From NCBI GenBank assembly GCA_014846175.1, contig RKAV01000075.1, forward strand, positions 1 to 21,607: 21,607 nt of DNA, given 5' to 3'. The notes beneath the pieces are model-generated. The model saw only the letters and a program-made list of their open reading frames with translations. It ran no database searches and was not told the origin of the DNA. Below are positions 6,403 to 12,824 of this stretch, piece by piece; positions within the stretch are counted from its first letter, which is position 1, and the number at the start of each line of letters is the position of its first letter. The DNA is from a bacterium (GTDB lineage Bacteria > Bacillota_I > Bacilli_A > RF39 > UBA660). A program made the position numbers and the translations under genes.

Positions 6403-8764
6403 TTTAGAATGGGTAAGTGATTATATTGATATATCTGATTTAACACCAAAAGAATTAGCTAAGAGAGTAACAGAAAGTGATATCAATGTCGAAAAAGTAA
6501 TTACTAATCATATAGATAACCTAGTAATCGGGGAAGTAGTAGAATGTGTTAATCATCCTGATAGTGATCACTTACATATATGTAAAGTAGATATTGGAAG
6601 TGAAGTATTACAAATAGTATGTGGTGCTCCTAATGTTAGAGTGGGTTTAAAAGCAATAGTTGCACTTGTAGGAGCTGTTTTACCAGGTGACTTTGAAATT
6701 AAGAAAAGTAAAATTAGAGGAGTAGAATCTAATGGTATGCTTTGTGCCTTATATGAATTAGGACTTGAAGAGAAGAATGACGAGACTTATAGTAAAGGTA
6801 TTTATGAAGGGACAAGTAACTTAAAAGTAGGAGAAGATGCTTTAAAAGCTTTAGATTTAGAATCAACTGTACTTGAACTTGATATTCATAAACATCGTAA
6901 TAATGATTGTTACTATCACATTGGTTTTGCCTATATAGTAAGTGCTATCTTAAATAGAAAAGTAACTTTACCTGATATAAGTTTTAAAGAAATAACCGAT
7001 AGTGTAGATAAACATTTTAGTCTAGAAGTAGCAACTAATAAATGTAGTTATTACCTTGCTAAAATGGTTAAAAATGTTACTATTAAAGAATCTCCTTCCT
7101 TTATTAAGAAAAGATTAATAGCAGCAGGAATGCGTCCTATTAACAACGTAGTAGATATTTCTAATTATGTAATGTTAGAATTTGGTCAACCACTTCACTT
7201 CTTTGATTATGATAAGTTAGGTGCTAAAGTCTTAGTAAGAGATGCTAAAGATTTAGAAGAAATTACTACTCTTGATAATAAGATGAGAAACTTAACTAAT
7301 AATGATATTGTAATAACTGATACTATAAATCCTGTTTGTATAGCTGGCGTTATGGGGGGAATTGATACTGAAGTAACAGATAATACAAAAACTATTCTAA
7401 TTGAAAGTGCAATCTTTGATCCTGTTAGTATCAGAAATACTGCTGCAAGATTAAATCTTCGTAGTGAAGCATCTATTAGATATGGTAAAGGACTAAATTA
7501 TGAATATACAGAAATGGCTATTAAAAGAGCTTGTCATTTACTAGAAAAATATGCTGATGCTCAAATTTTATCTGGTATTGTTAAGTATGATAATATTGAT
7601 AAAGAACCAAAAGTAGTAACCTTTAAAGCTAGTGAAGTTAATAATCTTTTAGGTATAGAAATAAGTGAAACTGATATGGAAAAAGAAATGGATAGATTAG
7701 GTTTTGCTTATACTTTAAAAGATCAAATATTTACAGTAACTATTCCTAATAGAAGACTTGATATCGAACCTAATGTAAATGATATAGCAGAAGAAATAGT
7801 AAGACTTTATGGCTATCATAACTTAACTGCTACTTTACCAGTTGTATTTATCAAGAAAGGTGAATACAAAGGAGATATCAAATATCGTAAGTATATTTCT
7901 AAAAGACTTAGAATGAAAGGCTTAACAGAAACTAAAACTTATACTTTAGTATCACCAAATATGGCTGAACTATTCTGTTATGATAAAAAAGAAAAATTAG
8001 TTCTTCCAAACCCAATGAGTGTTGATAAATCAGTTGTTAGAACTACTATTATTCCATCATTAATAAATGTTTATAATTATAATAAAGCAAGAAAAACAGA
8101 AGATATCTTCTTATATGAAATAAGTAAAACGTATGATAAAAACTATCAAGAAGAATCTAAGATTGCTGGACTATTAAAAGGTAACATTGTTAAATCATCT
8201 TGGAATGCTAATATAAAATGTGACTTTTATGTTACTAAAGGCATAGTAGAAGATATCCTTAACTCTTTAGGATTTACTAATCGTTATACTTTTGTACCAG
8301 AAAAACTTTCTAATCTTCATCCAGGTATTTCCGCTAGTATTTTATTGGATGGTGAAATGCTAGGAATTATTGGTCGTGTTCATCCGAATACTCTAAAAGA
8401 TGAAGTTTATGTTTTTGAACTTTCTTTAAATAAATTAATGCGTAAAGTAAAACCAATTAAGTTTAAAGAACCATCTAAATATCCTAGTATTGAAAAAGAT
8501 GTAGCATTCTTAATCGATAGAAATATTAATTCCCTTGAAATAGAAAAAATGATAAAGAAATACTCATCAAGGTTATTAAAAGATATAAATGTATTTGATG
8601 TTTATCTTGGTGATAATATTGCCAAAGATAAAAAGTCAATCGCCTTTAAACTAACTTATTTAGATGATAATAAAACTTTAACAGATAATGAGGTAATGAA
8701 TGACTTCCATCAAATGATAGATAAAGTTACAACAACATTTAATTGTGAGATTAGGGATAACTAA
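6395..8764 (+). CDS. pheT: Phenylalanine--tRNA ligase beta subunit
   Basis: Partner of PheS; carries tRNA-binding and editing functions. The product is 789 aa (family about 790-800). Domains in order: the tRNA-binding OB fold near residues 38-150 (HPDSDHLHICKVDIG and the following CGAPN); the B3/B4 editing domain near 205-375 (MRPINNVVDISNYVMLEFGQ, quoted as a 20-residue core); the B5 domain near 400-470; a degenerate synthetase core near 480-680; and the C-terminal ferredoxin-fold anticodon-binding domain from about 695 (YPSIEKDVAFLID). ATG 6395 is chosen because AAAGGAAG lies at 6381-6388; an in-frame TTG at 6374 would add seven residues without a better site. It overlaps the end of pheS by 8 nt, and its TAA shares a base with the next ATG, indicating tight coupling. 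Confidence 0.97.
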   Translation: MINLEWVSDYIDISDLTPKELAKRVTESDINVEKVITNHIDNLVIGEVVECVNHPDSDHLHICKVDIGSEVLQIVCGAPNVRVGLKAIVALVGAVLPGDFEIKKSKIRGVESNGMLCALYELGLEEKNDETYSKGIYEGTSNLKVGEDALKALDLESTVLELDIHKHRNNDCYYHIGFAYIVSAILNRKVTLPDISFKEITDSVDKHFSLEVATNKCSYYLAKMVKNVTIKESPSFIKKRLIAAGMRPINNVVDISNYVMLEFGQPLHFFDYDKLGAKVLVRDAKDLEEITTLDNKMRNLTNNDIVITDTINPVCIAGVMGGIDTEVTDNTKTILIESAIFDPVSIRNTAARLNLRSEASIRYGKGLNYEYTEMAIKRACHLLEKYADAQILSGIVKYDNIDKEPKVVTFKASEVNNLLGIEISETDMEKEMDRLGFAYTLKDQIFTVTIPNRRLDIEPNVNDIAEEIVRLYGYHNLTATLPVVFIKKGEYKGDIKYRKYISKRLRMKGLTETKTYTLVSPNMAELFCYDKKEKLVLPNPMSVDKSVVRTTIIPSLINVYNYNKARKTEDIFLYEISKTYDKNYQEESKIAGLLKGNIVKSSWNANIKCDFYVTKGIVEDILNSLGFTNRYTFVPEKLSNLHPGISASILLDGEMLGIIGRVHPNTLKDEVYVFELSLNKLMRKVKPIKFKEPSKYPSIEKDVAFLIDRNINSLEIEKMIKKYSSRLLKDINVFDVYLGDNIAKDKKSIAFKLTYLDDNKTLTDNEVMNDFHQMIDKVTTTFNCEIRDN

Positions 8765-9066
8765 TGGATAAGAAAGAAACATTAATTAATCAGTTTAAAA
8801 TTTATGTTGGAGCATATTATGGTGTTAATAGTGTAGATGAATATGATTTAAAAGTTTATGTTTTAAAAGAAATAGAACAAGATATAAAGAATTTTATTAT
8901 AATAAATGAACTTGATAAGAAAGAATGTTTATTACTTGCTAAAGAAGTAGAAGAAAAAGTATCTTTAAAAACAAAATTACAAGATAGTCTTTTAATTCTT
9001 TATAAAATGAATGCTTCAATGGAACTTATCTTTATGATTAAAAGTAAATTAAAAAAATATAAGTAG
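8764..9066 (+). CDS. Uncharacterised 100-aa protein coupled to pheT
   Basis: I do not recognise the family. The ATG overlaps the pheT TAA by one base (TAATG), so it is translated by coupling and belongs to the Phe T-box operon. The protein is small, soluble, Lys/Glu-rich and mostly helical in appearance. It has no signal peptide or membrane segment; the aliphatic-rich stretches near residues 43-50 and 75-92 look like amphipathic helices. Possible roles such as a synthetase-associated factor or a small regulator cannot be decided from the sequence. Confidence 0.7.
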   Translation: MDKKETLINQFKIYVGAYYGVNSVDEYDLKVYVLKEIEQDIKNFIIINELDKKECLLLAKEVEEKVSLKTKLQDSLLILYKMNASMELIFMIKSKLKKYK

Positions 9067-9080
9067 TAAAAATTACCAGG

Positions 9081-9145
9081 AAAGAAAATCTTTAAATTAG
9101 GCATTTTATTAATGGAGGTGTCGAATTTTGAAAAAGATTTTCTTT
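9081..9145 (+). repeat. 13-bp inverted repeat enclosing a ribosome-binding site
   Basis: AAAGAAAATCTTT (9081-9093) and AAAGATTTTCTTT (9133-9145) are perfect inverse complements. The 39-nt loop holds the GGAGGTG site and the TTG start at 9128, and TTT follows the right arm. It could be a weak terminator for the pheT operon or a translational control hairpin. Confidence 0.5.
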
Positions 9146-9544
9146 TTTGTATTAGTTATTTCTATATTATTAGTAATATCTAATACAAAAGCTTTAAATA
9201 AATATAGAGGTAGTAGAGAAGTAAAAGTGGTTGTATCTTTTACTAATAGTAGTGTAACTACTAATGATATAAATGAAAAAATGGTATTTGATTATAAAGT
9301 TATTTCTTATAAACCTAAATTAGTACTTTCTTATTATGATGAGTCAATAATAAAGAAACTTAATGATTTTACTTTCACGGATATAGAGGAAGGTAGAAAA
9401 AGATATTTAGAAATACTTAGACAATATGGATTATATAATGATATAGAAAAAATAGAGTGTTTTGGTATACCACTTGCTAGTGTTACTATTTATACTAATA
9501 TTAATAATCTTAACAAGATAAAGTATGAGAGTAAAATAGTTTAA
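9128..9544 (+). CDS. Small secreted or membrane-anchored protein, unknown function
   Basis: 138 aa from a TTG start at 9128. The start is supported by GGAGGTG at 9114-9120, 9 nt before the TTG, and by the fact that the N-terminus then forms a classical signal peptide (MKK, hydrophobic core FFFVLVISILLVISN, then TKA-LN). The mature part, about 115 aa, is polar with no recognisable domain and one cysteine. No lipobox is visible. The ribosome-binding site and start codon lie in the loop of a 13-bp perfect inverted repeat (9081-9093 with 9133-9145), which could influence translation or end the upstream operon. It lies 61 nt downstream of the 100-aa orphan and may be its own unit. Confidence 0.65.
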   Translation: MKKIFFFVLVISILLVISNTKALNKYRGSREVKVVVSFTNSSVTTNDINEKMVFDYKVISYKPKLVLSYYDESIIKKLNDFTFTDIEEGRKRYLEILRQYGLYNDIEKIECFGIPLASVTIYTNINNLNKIKYESKIV

Positions 9545-9559
9545 AGAATATTATATAGA

Positions 9560-9588
9560 TTGGCTTAATTTAAGAAATATGTTATTAT
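9560..9588 (+). promoter_or_regulatory. Promoter for the 9618 ORF
   Basis: TTGGCT (9560-9565) and TATTAT (9583-9588) are 17 nt apart. A start near 9595 leaves a short leader containing AGAGG (9606-9610). Confidence 0.55.
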
Positions 9589-9617
9589 CTTAACGTAAGA
9601 AGAAAAGAGGCGTTTAT

Positions 9618-9797
9618 ATGGAAACATTAACAAATGGTGTTATAAATATGCATGTTGACCCAAAAGATAAAGAAGAAGCAACATCAATTTTAAAAGATTC
9701 ATATAGTAATGATTTAGAAAATGCACTAAAAGAAAGTACAATTATGGAAAAAGAGTATAAAGATGGAAAAAGAAATGATGAGGTCTATTTTAAATGA
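9618..9797 (+). CDS. Small 59-aa ORF, possibly the start of a broken gene
   Basis: Too short for most gene callers, but it has its own promoter (9560-9588) and a ribosome-binding site (AGAGG at 9606-9610, 7 nt before ATG). The N-terminal stretch GVINMHVDPKDKEEATSIL faintly recalls the ribbon-helix start of RelB/DinJ antitoxins (strand, then 'VDxxxKExA.xIL'). That is a weak resemblance, and no toxin gene follows. The frame stops at TGA 9795, but the same frame reopens and stays coding-like to 10109. The ORF may therefore be the 5' end of a gene of about 163 codons carrying two nonsense codons. Confidence 0.45.
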   Translation: METLTNGVINMHVDPKDKEEATSILKDSYSNDLENALKESTIMEKEYKDGKRNDEVYFK

Positions 9798-10109
9798 TTA
9801 ATAGATTATACAAGTGATTAAAAAACAATTATTAATACTTATTATGATATAGAAAAAGTAAATGAATATAACTTAATTAGATTTGAAAGTATTACTAATA
9901 TAAATAAAGATCTGCCACTTATTGTTAATCCTAATCCTGATACAGTGATTAGAGTTTTAATGGAATATAAGAAGGTAGATAAAAATACTAAAGTAAAAAA
10001 ACAAGAGTTAACAACTCCTACTCGGAAAGGCTTTACTGTAGTTGAATGGGGAGGTACTCTAATTAATAATAAAGTCTTTATATTTGTTATAGTTCAATCA
10101 AAACAATAA
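9798..10109 (+). pseudogene. In-frame remnant downstream of the 59-aa ORF
   Basis: The frame of the preceding ORF continues after TGA 9795-9797, meets TAA 9819-9821, and then stays open for about 95 codons to TAA 10107. There is no start codon until ATG 9960, and that ATG has no ribosome-binding site. The translated stretch looks like real protein: the fragment LPLIVNPNPDTVIRVLMEYK is followed by KGFTVVEWGGTLI. Its family is unknown to me. Two nonsense codons in one frame suggest decay of a single gene. The alternative is a chance open frame in AT-rich DNA, less likely given the protein-like composition. Confidence 0.4.
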
Positions 10110-10110
10110 A

Positions 10111-10174
10111 AAAATAAGGTGGTGTAATGAAATTATTCTATTTTATTAACCATCTTTGATCTGATTGTTTTTTT
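10111..10174 (+). promoter_or_regulatory. T-box-like or leader-peptide-like hairpin and terminator
   Basis: The segment 10111-10138 matches 23 of 28 bases of the true T-box at 4796-4823, including AAAATAAGGTGGT and, at the same offset, AATTATTC. The ACCACGG half is lost. Here AAGGTGGT (10116-10123) instead pairs with ACCATCTT (10149-10156), and a T tract follows at 10167-10174. The same bases encode a mini-ORF (10127-10159, MKLFYFINHL) preceded by AAGGTGG. It may be a decayed T-box end, an attenuator, or a plain terminator; no stem I is visible upstream. Confidence 0.35.
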
Positions 10175-10177
10175 ATA

Positions 10178-10206
10178 TTGAATAATCTAATTATTAATGG
10201 TAGGAT
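10178..10206 (+). promoter_or_regulatory. Promoter candidate for the variable surface protein
   Basis: TTGAAT (10178-10183) and TAGGAT (10201-10206) are 17 nt apart, just upstream of the AGAGAGGA and AGGAG ribosome-binding elements at 10213-10226. Confidence 0.4.
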
Positions 10207-10230
10207 AGTTATAGAGAGGATAGGAGTAAT

Positions 10231-11700
10231 ATGAAAGATAAAAAGAAGATAACGATAACACTAGTACTAACCCTACTATTGGTAATAGCAATAGTAGGTA
10301 TTAGTTATGCAGCATTTACTTATACAGGAACAGGTAAAACATTAAATACCATTACAACCGGAGCAATCTCAATGAGTTATGAAGAAAGTAGTAATGTAAT
10401 ATCTATGGATAAAGCATTACCAACTACTGATGCAACGGGTAAGAAACAATTAAAAGCAGGAGAATACTTTGACTTTACAGTAGCAGGAAATATAGTAGGA
10501 GGAGAAACCATCAACTGGGAAATAGCAGCAGAAGATGTAACAAGTTCCACTAAGAAGATAGATGGAAGTCATATAAAGTTATACTTAACAACTGTTAATA
10601 GTAGTGGTGTAGAAACAGAAGTAATGGCACCTACTACATATAAAAGCTTAACAAAAGCTAATAATGATACCGGAAGACCAGCTAATCAAATGAGTCTAGC
10701 AACAGGTACCATAGATACTAGTTTTTCAACTAAATATAGATTAAGAATGTATGTAGATGAAAGTTATAATCCCCAAGGAGATGGAGGAGATTTATCATTT
10801 TCAGTAAAAGTAAATGTCTATGGTAAATCAAAAGCATCAAGTGGAGCAGATGTATTAATTGCTAAAGCAAATCCAGAAACATTAGATTATGCTACTGCAA
10901 CAACTGATCAAAAGAATCAAATGTGGACATTTACTCAGGATGCAACAAAACAACTAGCAGCAACCACAAATTATAGATATATAGGAGCAAATCCAAATAA
11001 CTATGTAAAATTCAATGATGAACTATGGAGAATTATTGGAGTATTTGATGTAGACGATGGAACAGGAAAAATAGAAAAAAGAATGAAAATTATCAGAAAT
11101 GAATCAATAGGAAATGTTTATTGGGATAGTAATAATTCTAATGAATGGAGTACAGCTTCTTTAAAAGCAACACTAAATACAGGAACATTTTATACAGGAC
11201 TAAAAGATAACACAAAATCGATGATAGGGGATGCAAAGTGGTACCTAGGAGGAACTTCATATTATACTAGTTCATCAAATGGATTAGCATCAAACTGGTA
11301 TAAATATGAAAGAGGAACAACAGTAGTATATAGTGGAAGAAGTACAAATTGGACAGGAAAAGTAGGATTAATGTACCCAAGTGACTATGGATACGCGACA
11401 AGTGGAGGAAACAGCACAAATAGAGCAAGCTGTATGGCAAAAGAATTATACCATTGGAATGATAGTAGCTATAGTGATTGTAAAAACAATGACTGGCTTT
11501 TAGATACTTCATATCCTCAATGGACAATGAGCCCATTTGCCGATCGTTCTAGTAGTGTTTTCGATGTCGTTAATACTGGCTTTGTCTACAATGATAATGC
11601 TGATAATGCTTTTGCGTGCAGGCCAGTCATACATCTAAAATCCACAATTAAGGTGATATCAGGATCAGGAACTACTTCTTCTCCATTCATTCTGGGATAA
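10231..11700 (+). CDS. SipW/TasA-type secreted protein with a DGR-like variable C-terminal domain
   Basis: Predicted exported surface protein of 489 aa. Residues 1-28 form a SipW-type signal: KDKKK, a hydrophobic core, then GISYA before AFTYTGTGK. Residues 29-200 look like a TasA/camelysin-type beta-sandwich (TLNTITTGAISMSYE near the start, YRLRMYVDES near the end). Residues 245-489 form a second domain with YRYIGANPNNYVKFNDELWR, KIIRNESIGN, IGDAKWYLGG and GLMYPSDYGYA. It ends in WTMSPF and then a stretch leading to RPVIHLKSTI and SSPFIL. Such C-termini resemble FGE-sulfatase/C-type-lectin-like domains used by DGRs, by family analogy. Codons 436-461 are all NNY and Asn-derived in appearance (see the separate variable-region entry). 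Codon choice there (GCC, GTC, GGC, CGT, TAC) differs from the rest of the gene. No SipW peptidase or reverse transcriptase is in the window. A binding or adhesion role is inferred. Confidence 0.8.
   Translation: MKDKKKITITLVLTLLLVIAIVGISYAAFTYTGTGKTLNTITTGAISMSYEESSNVISMDKALPTTDATGKKQLKAGEYFDFTVAGNIVGGETINWEIAAEDVTSSTKKIDGSHIKLYLTTVNSSGVETEVMAPTTYKSLTKANNDTGRPANQMSLATGTIDTSFSTKYRLRMYVDESYNPQGDGGDLSFSVKVNVYGKSKASSGADVLIAKANPETLDYATATTDQKNQMWTFTQDATKQLAATTNYRYIGANPNNYVKFNDELWRIIGVFDVDDGTGKIEKRMKIIRNESIGNVYWDSNNSNEWSTASLKATLNTGTFYTGLKDNTKSMIGDAKWYLGGTSYYTSSSNGLASNWYKYERGTTVVYSGRSTNWTGKVGLMYPSDYGYATSGGNSTNRASCMAKELYHWNDSSYSDCKNNDWLLDTSYPQWTMSPFADRSSSVFDVVNTGFVYNDNADNAFACRPVIHLKSTIKVISGSGTTSSPFILG
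11536..11619 (+). other. Candidate DGR variable region (VR)
   Basis: All 26 codons from TTT 11536 through TTT 11611 end in T or C, and nearly all can be derived from AAT or AAC by changing adenines only (GAT, GTT, ACT, GCT, AGT, TTT, TAC, GTC, GGC, AAT). The encoded stretch ends just before CRPV. It is richer in G, C and T than flanking DNA, as expected after adenine-directed mutagenesis. The template repeat is not in the window. The boundaries are approximate. Confidence 0.7.
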
Positions 11701-11869
11701 GATAGGGAGGTACTAGGACGCCGACAGTGAGGGCGAAGTCCGAAAGGAGGCAGCTGTTTATAAATAGAGAAGTAGTAAATAAAGGTAAGTAGGAACTATG
11801 AAGGTACTAATGTGTAGAAAAGAAGACGGGAAGAAGATATAATGGATTGACAACAGAGAACGAGTGAGT
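11701..11869 (+). other. GC-rich hairpin and purine-rich 3' region, possible structured RNA
   Basis: Downstream of the stop is a block far richer in G and C than the rest of the window (about 11705-11755). GGAC-GCC (11716-11722) pairs with GGC...GTCC (11732-11741), and a TCC-GAAA-GGA hairpin with a GNRA tetraloop overlaps its end (11739-11748). Then come about 110 nt made mostly of A and G. CGGG at 11827-11830 can pair with CCCG at 11900-11903 around the terminator hairpin. There is no ORF of note. It could be a 3' UTR, a DGR target-recognition element like the cruciform seen after VRs, or a small RNA; which one is not decidable here. Confidence 0.45.
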
Positions 11870-11911
11870 TCAAGTAGTTGCGTTTGAGCAACTACTTGAC
11901 CCGATTTTTTT
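11870..11911 (+). terminator. Strong intrinsic terminator after the variable protein
   Basis: TCAAGTAGTTGC (11870-11881) and GCAACTACTTGA (11888-11899) form a perfect 12-bp stem with a 6-nt loop. CCCGA and a run of seven T follow. Confidence 0.92.
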
Positions 11912-11940
11912 GATATATATATATAAATGTTAATATAGAA

Positions 11941-11998
11941 AGTCATAAATATGTTAAAGTTAAAAAGTCATAATTTTGTACTATTTATGACTCTTTTT
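11941..11998 (+). terminator. Inverted repeat with T tract, possible terminator
   Basis: AGTCATAAATA (11941-11951) and TATTTATGACT (11982-11992) are perfect inverse complements 30 nt apart, with CTTTTT after them. A third GTCATAA copy at 11967 allows a shorter alternative hairpin. Confidence 0.4.
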
Positions 11999-12039
11999 GG
12001 TATACTTACAATATTATAATAGAAGGAGTTGATGTAAGT

Positions 12040-12211
12040 ATGAGAAAAGATATAACAGTAGAAAAAATAATAAATAAAATGCAAGACCTTGACCACCTTT
12101 TTTGCATTATATAATATAGAAAAATTAAATATACTTAAAAACTTATATGTTTATCCTGTTTTTTTTCTAAATAAAACTTGCAAACAAATGTTTTTCTTGT
12201 TATACTTGTAA
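12040..12211 (+). pseudogene. Tiny ORF with a likely frameshift in a T run
   Basis: AGAAGGAG (12021-12028) precedes ATG 12040, which opens a 24-codon frame ending at TAA 12112. Removing one T from the T6 run at 12098-12103 joins it to a frame that continues to TAA 12209 (about 57 codons, containing ALYNIEKLNILKNLYVYPVF). This suggests a decayed small gene. The family is unknown, and the end overlaps the promoter of the next operon. Confidence 0.3.
12178..12206 (+). promoter_or_regulatory. Promoter of the HD/dTMP kinase/DUF421 operon
   Basis: TTGCAA (12178-12183) and TATACT (12201-12206) are 17 nt apart. Transcription would begin near 12213, which rules out the in-frame TTG 12178 and ATG 12211 as starts of the HD gene. 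Confidence 0.65.
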
Positions 12212-12231
12212 TGAAAAAAGTGGTGAAAAAA

Positions 12232-12813
12232 ATGAATAAAAGTGATTTATTTAAAGATGAATTAAACTATTTGAAAAATGAAGATATTAAGAAGAGTGCG
12301 ATGGAACTAATCAATCTGTTACCTGATTATTTCTTTCATGAAGCAGCATCTTCTACTGGAAAGTATCATCCAAGTTATGCTTTAGGAGAAGCTGGATTAT
12401 TAAGACATACTAAAGCTGCTTGTTATATTGCTCATGAATTATTAAATGACCCAGCTATAGGGGAAAAATATACCTCTCGAGAAAAAGACTTAATGATAGT
12501 AGGATTAATAATGCATGATGGATTAAAAAGAGGATTAGATGAAGAAACATATACTAGATTTGATCATCCTTTACTAGCAGCAAACTTTGTTTATGATAAT
12601 AGAGAAAAAGCAGGTATTAGTGAAGACGAAGCATTATTCTTAAAAGAAGTTATATCAACACACATGGGACCTTGGACTAAGGATTATAATGGTAATGAAG
12701 TATTACCTTATCCTAAGAATAAATATCAAAATTTTGTTCACATGTGTGATTATTTAGCTAGTAGAAAAGGTCTACTTGTACCTTTCGATAGCAATAACAA
12801 TATAATATTATAA
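12232..12813 (+). CDS. HD-domain metal-dependent phosphohydrolase
   Basis: Soluble, 193 aa. The HD-domain metal ligands are present in order: H59 (LLRHT), H95-D96 (GLIMHDGLK), H112 (DHPLLA), H144 (ISTHMGP) and D173 (MCDYLASRK). This is the full H...HD...H...H...D set of the multi-helical HD phosphohydrolases. The substrate cannot be told; nucleotides are a reasonable guess because the next gene, 11 nt downstream, is a nucleoside monophosphate kinase. ATG 12232 is chosen because GGTG lies 6 nt upstream (12222-12225) and the promoter at 12178-12206 starts transcription near 12213. Longer in-frame starts would need sequence upstream of that point. Confidence 0.85.
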   Translation: MNKSDLFKDELNYLKNEDIKKSAMELINLLPDYFFHEAASSTGKYHPSYALGEAGLLRHTKAACYIAHELLNDPAIGEKYTSREKDLMIVGLIMHDGLKRGLDEETYTRFDHPLLAANFVYDNREKAGISEDEALFLKEVISTHMGPWTKDYNGNEVLPYPKNKYQNFVHMCDYLASRKGLLVPFDSNNNIIL

Positions 12814-12824
12814 GAGGAAAGATT

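Noticed and set aside
9618..9797. RelB/DinJ-type toxin-antitoxin pair
   Set aside because: Only a short N-terminal resemblance is visible and no toxin ORF follows, so it is not claimed as a feature.
11267..11536. Minus-strand ORF of 89 codons
   Set aside because: Lies entirely antisense to the VR protein gene, has no ribosome-binding site, and has the composition of a shadow frame.
11740..11870. Template repeat for the VR in the downstream purine-rich tract
   Set aside because: The tract does not align with the VR or its flanks at non-adenine positions, so it is not the template.
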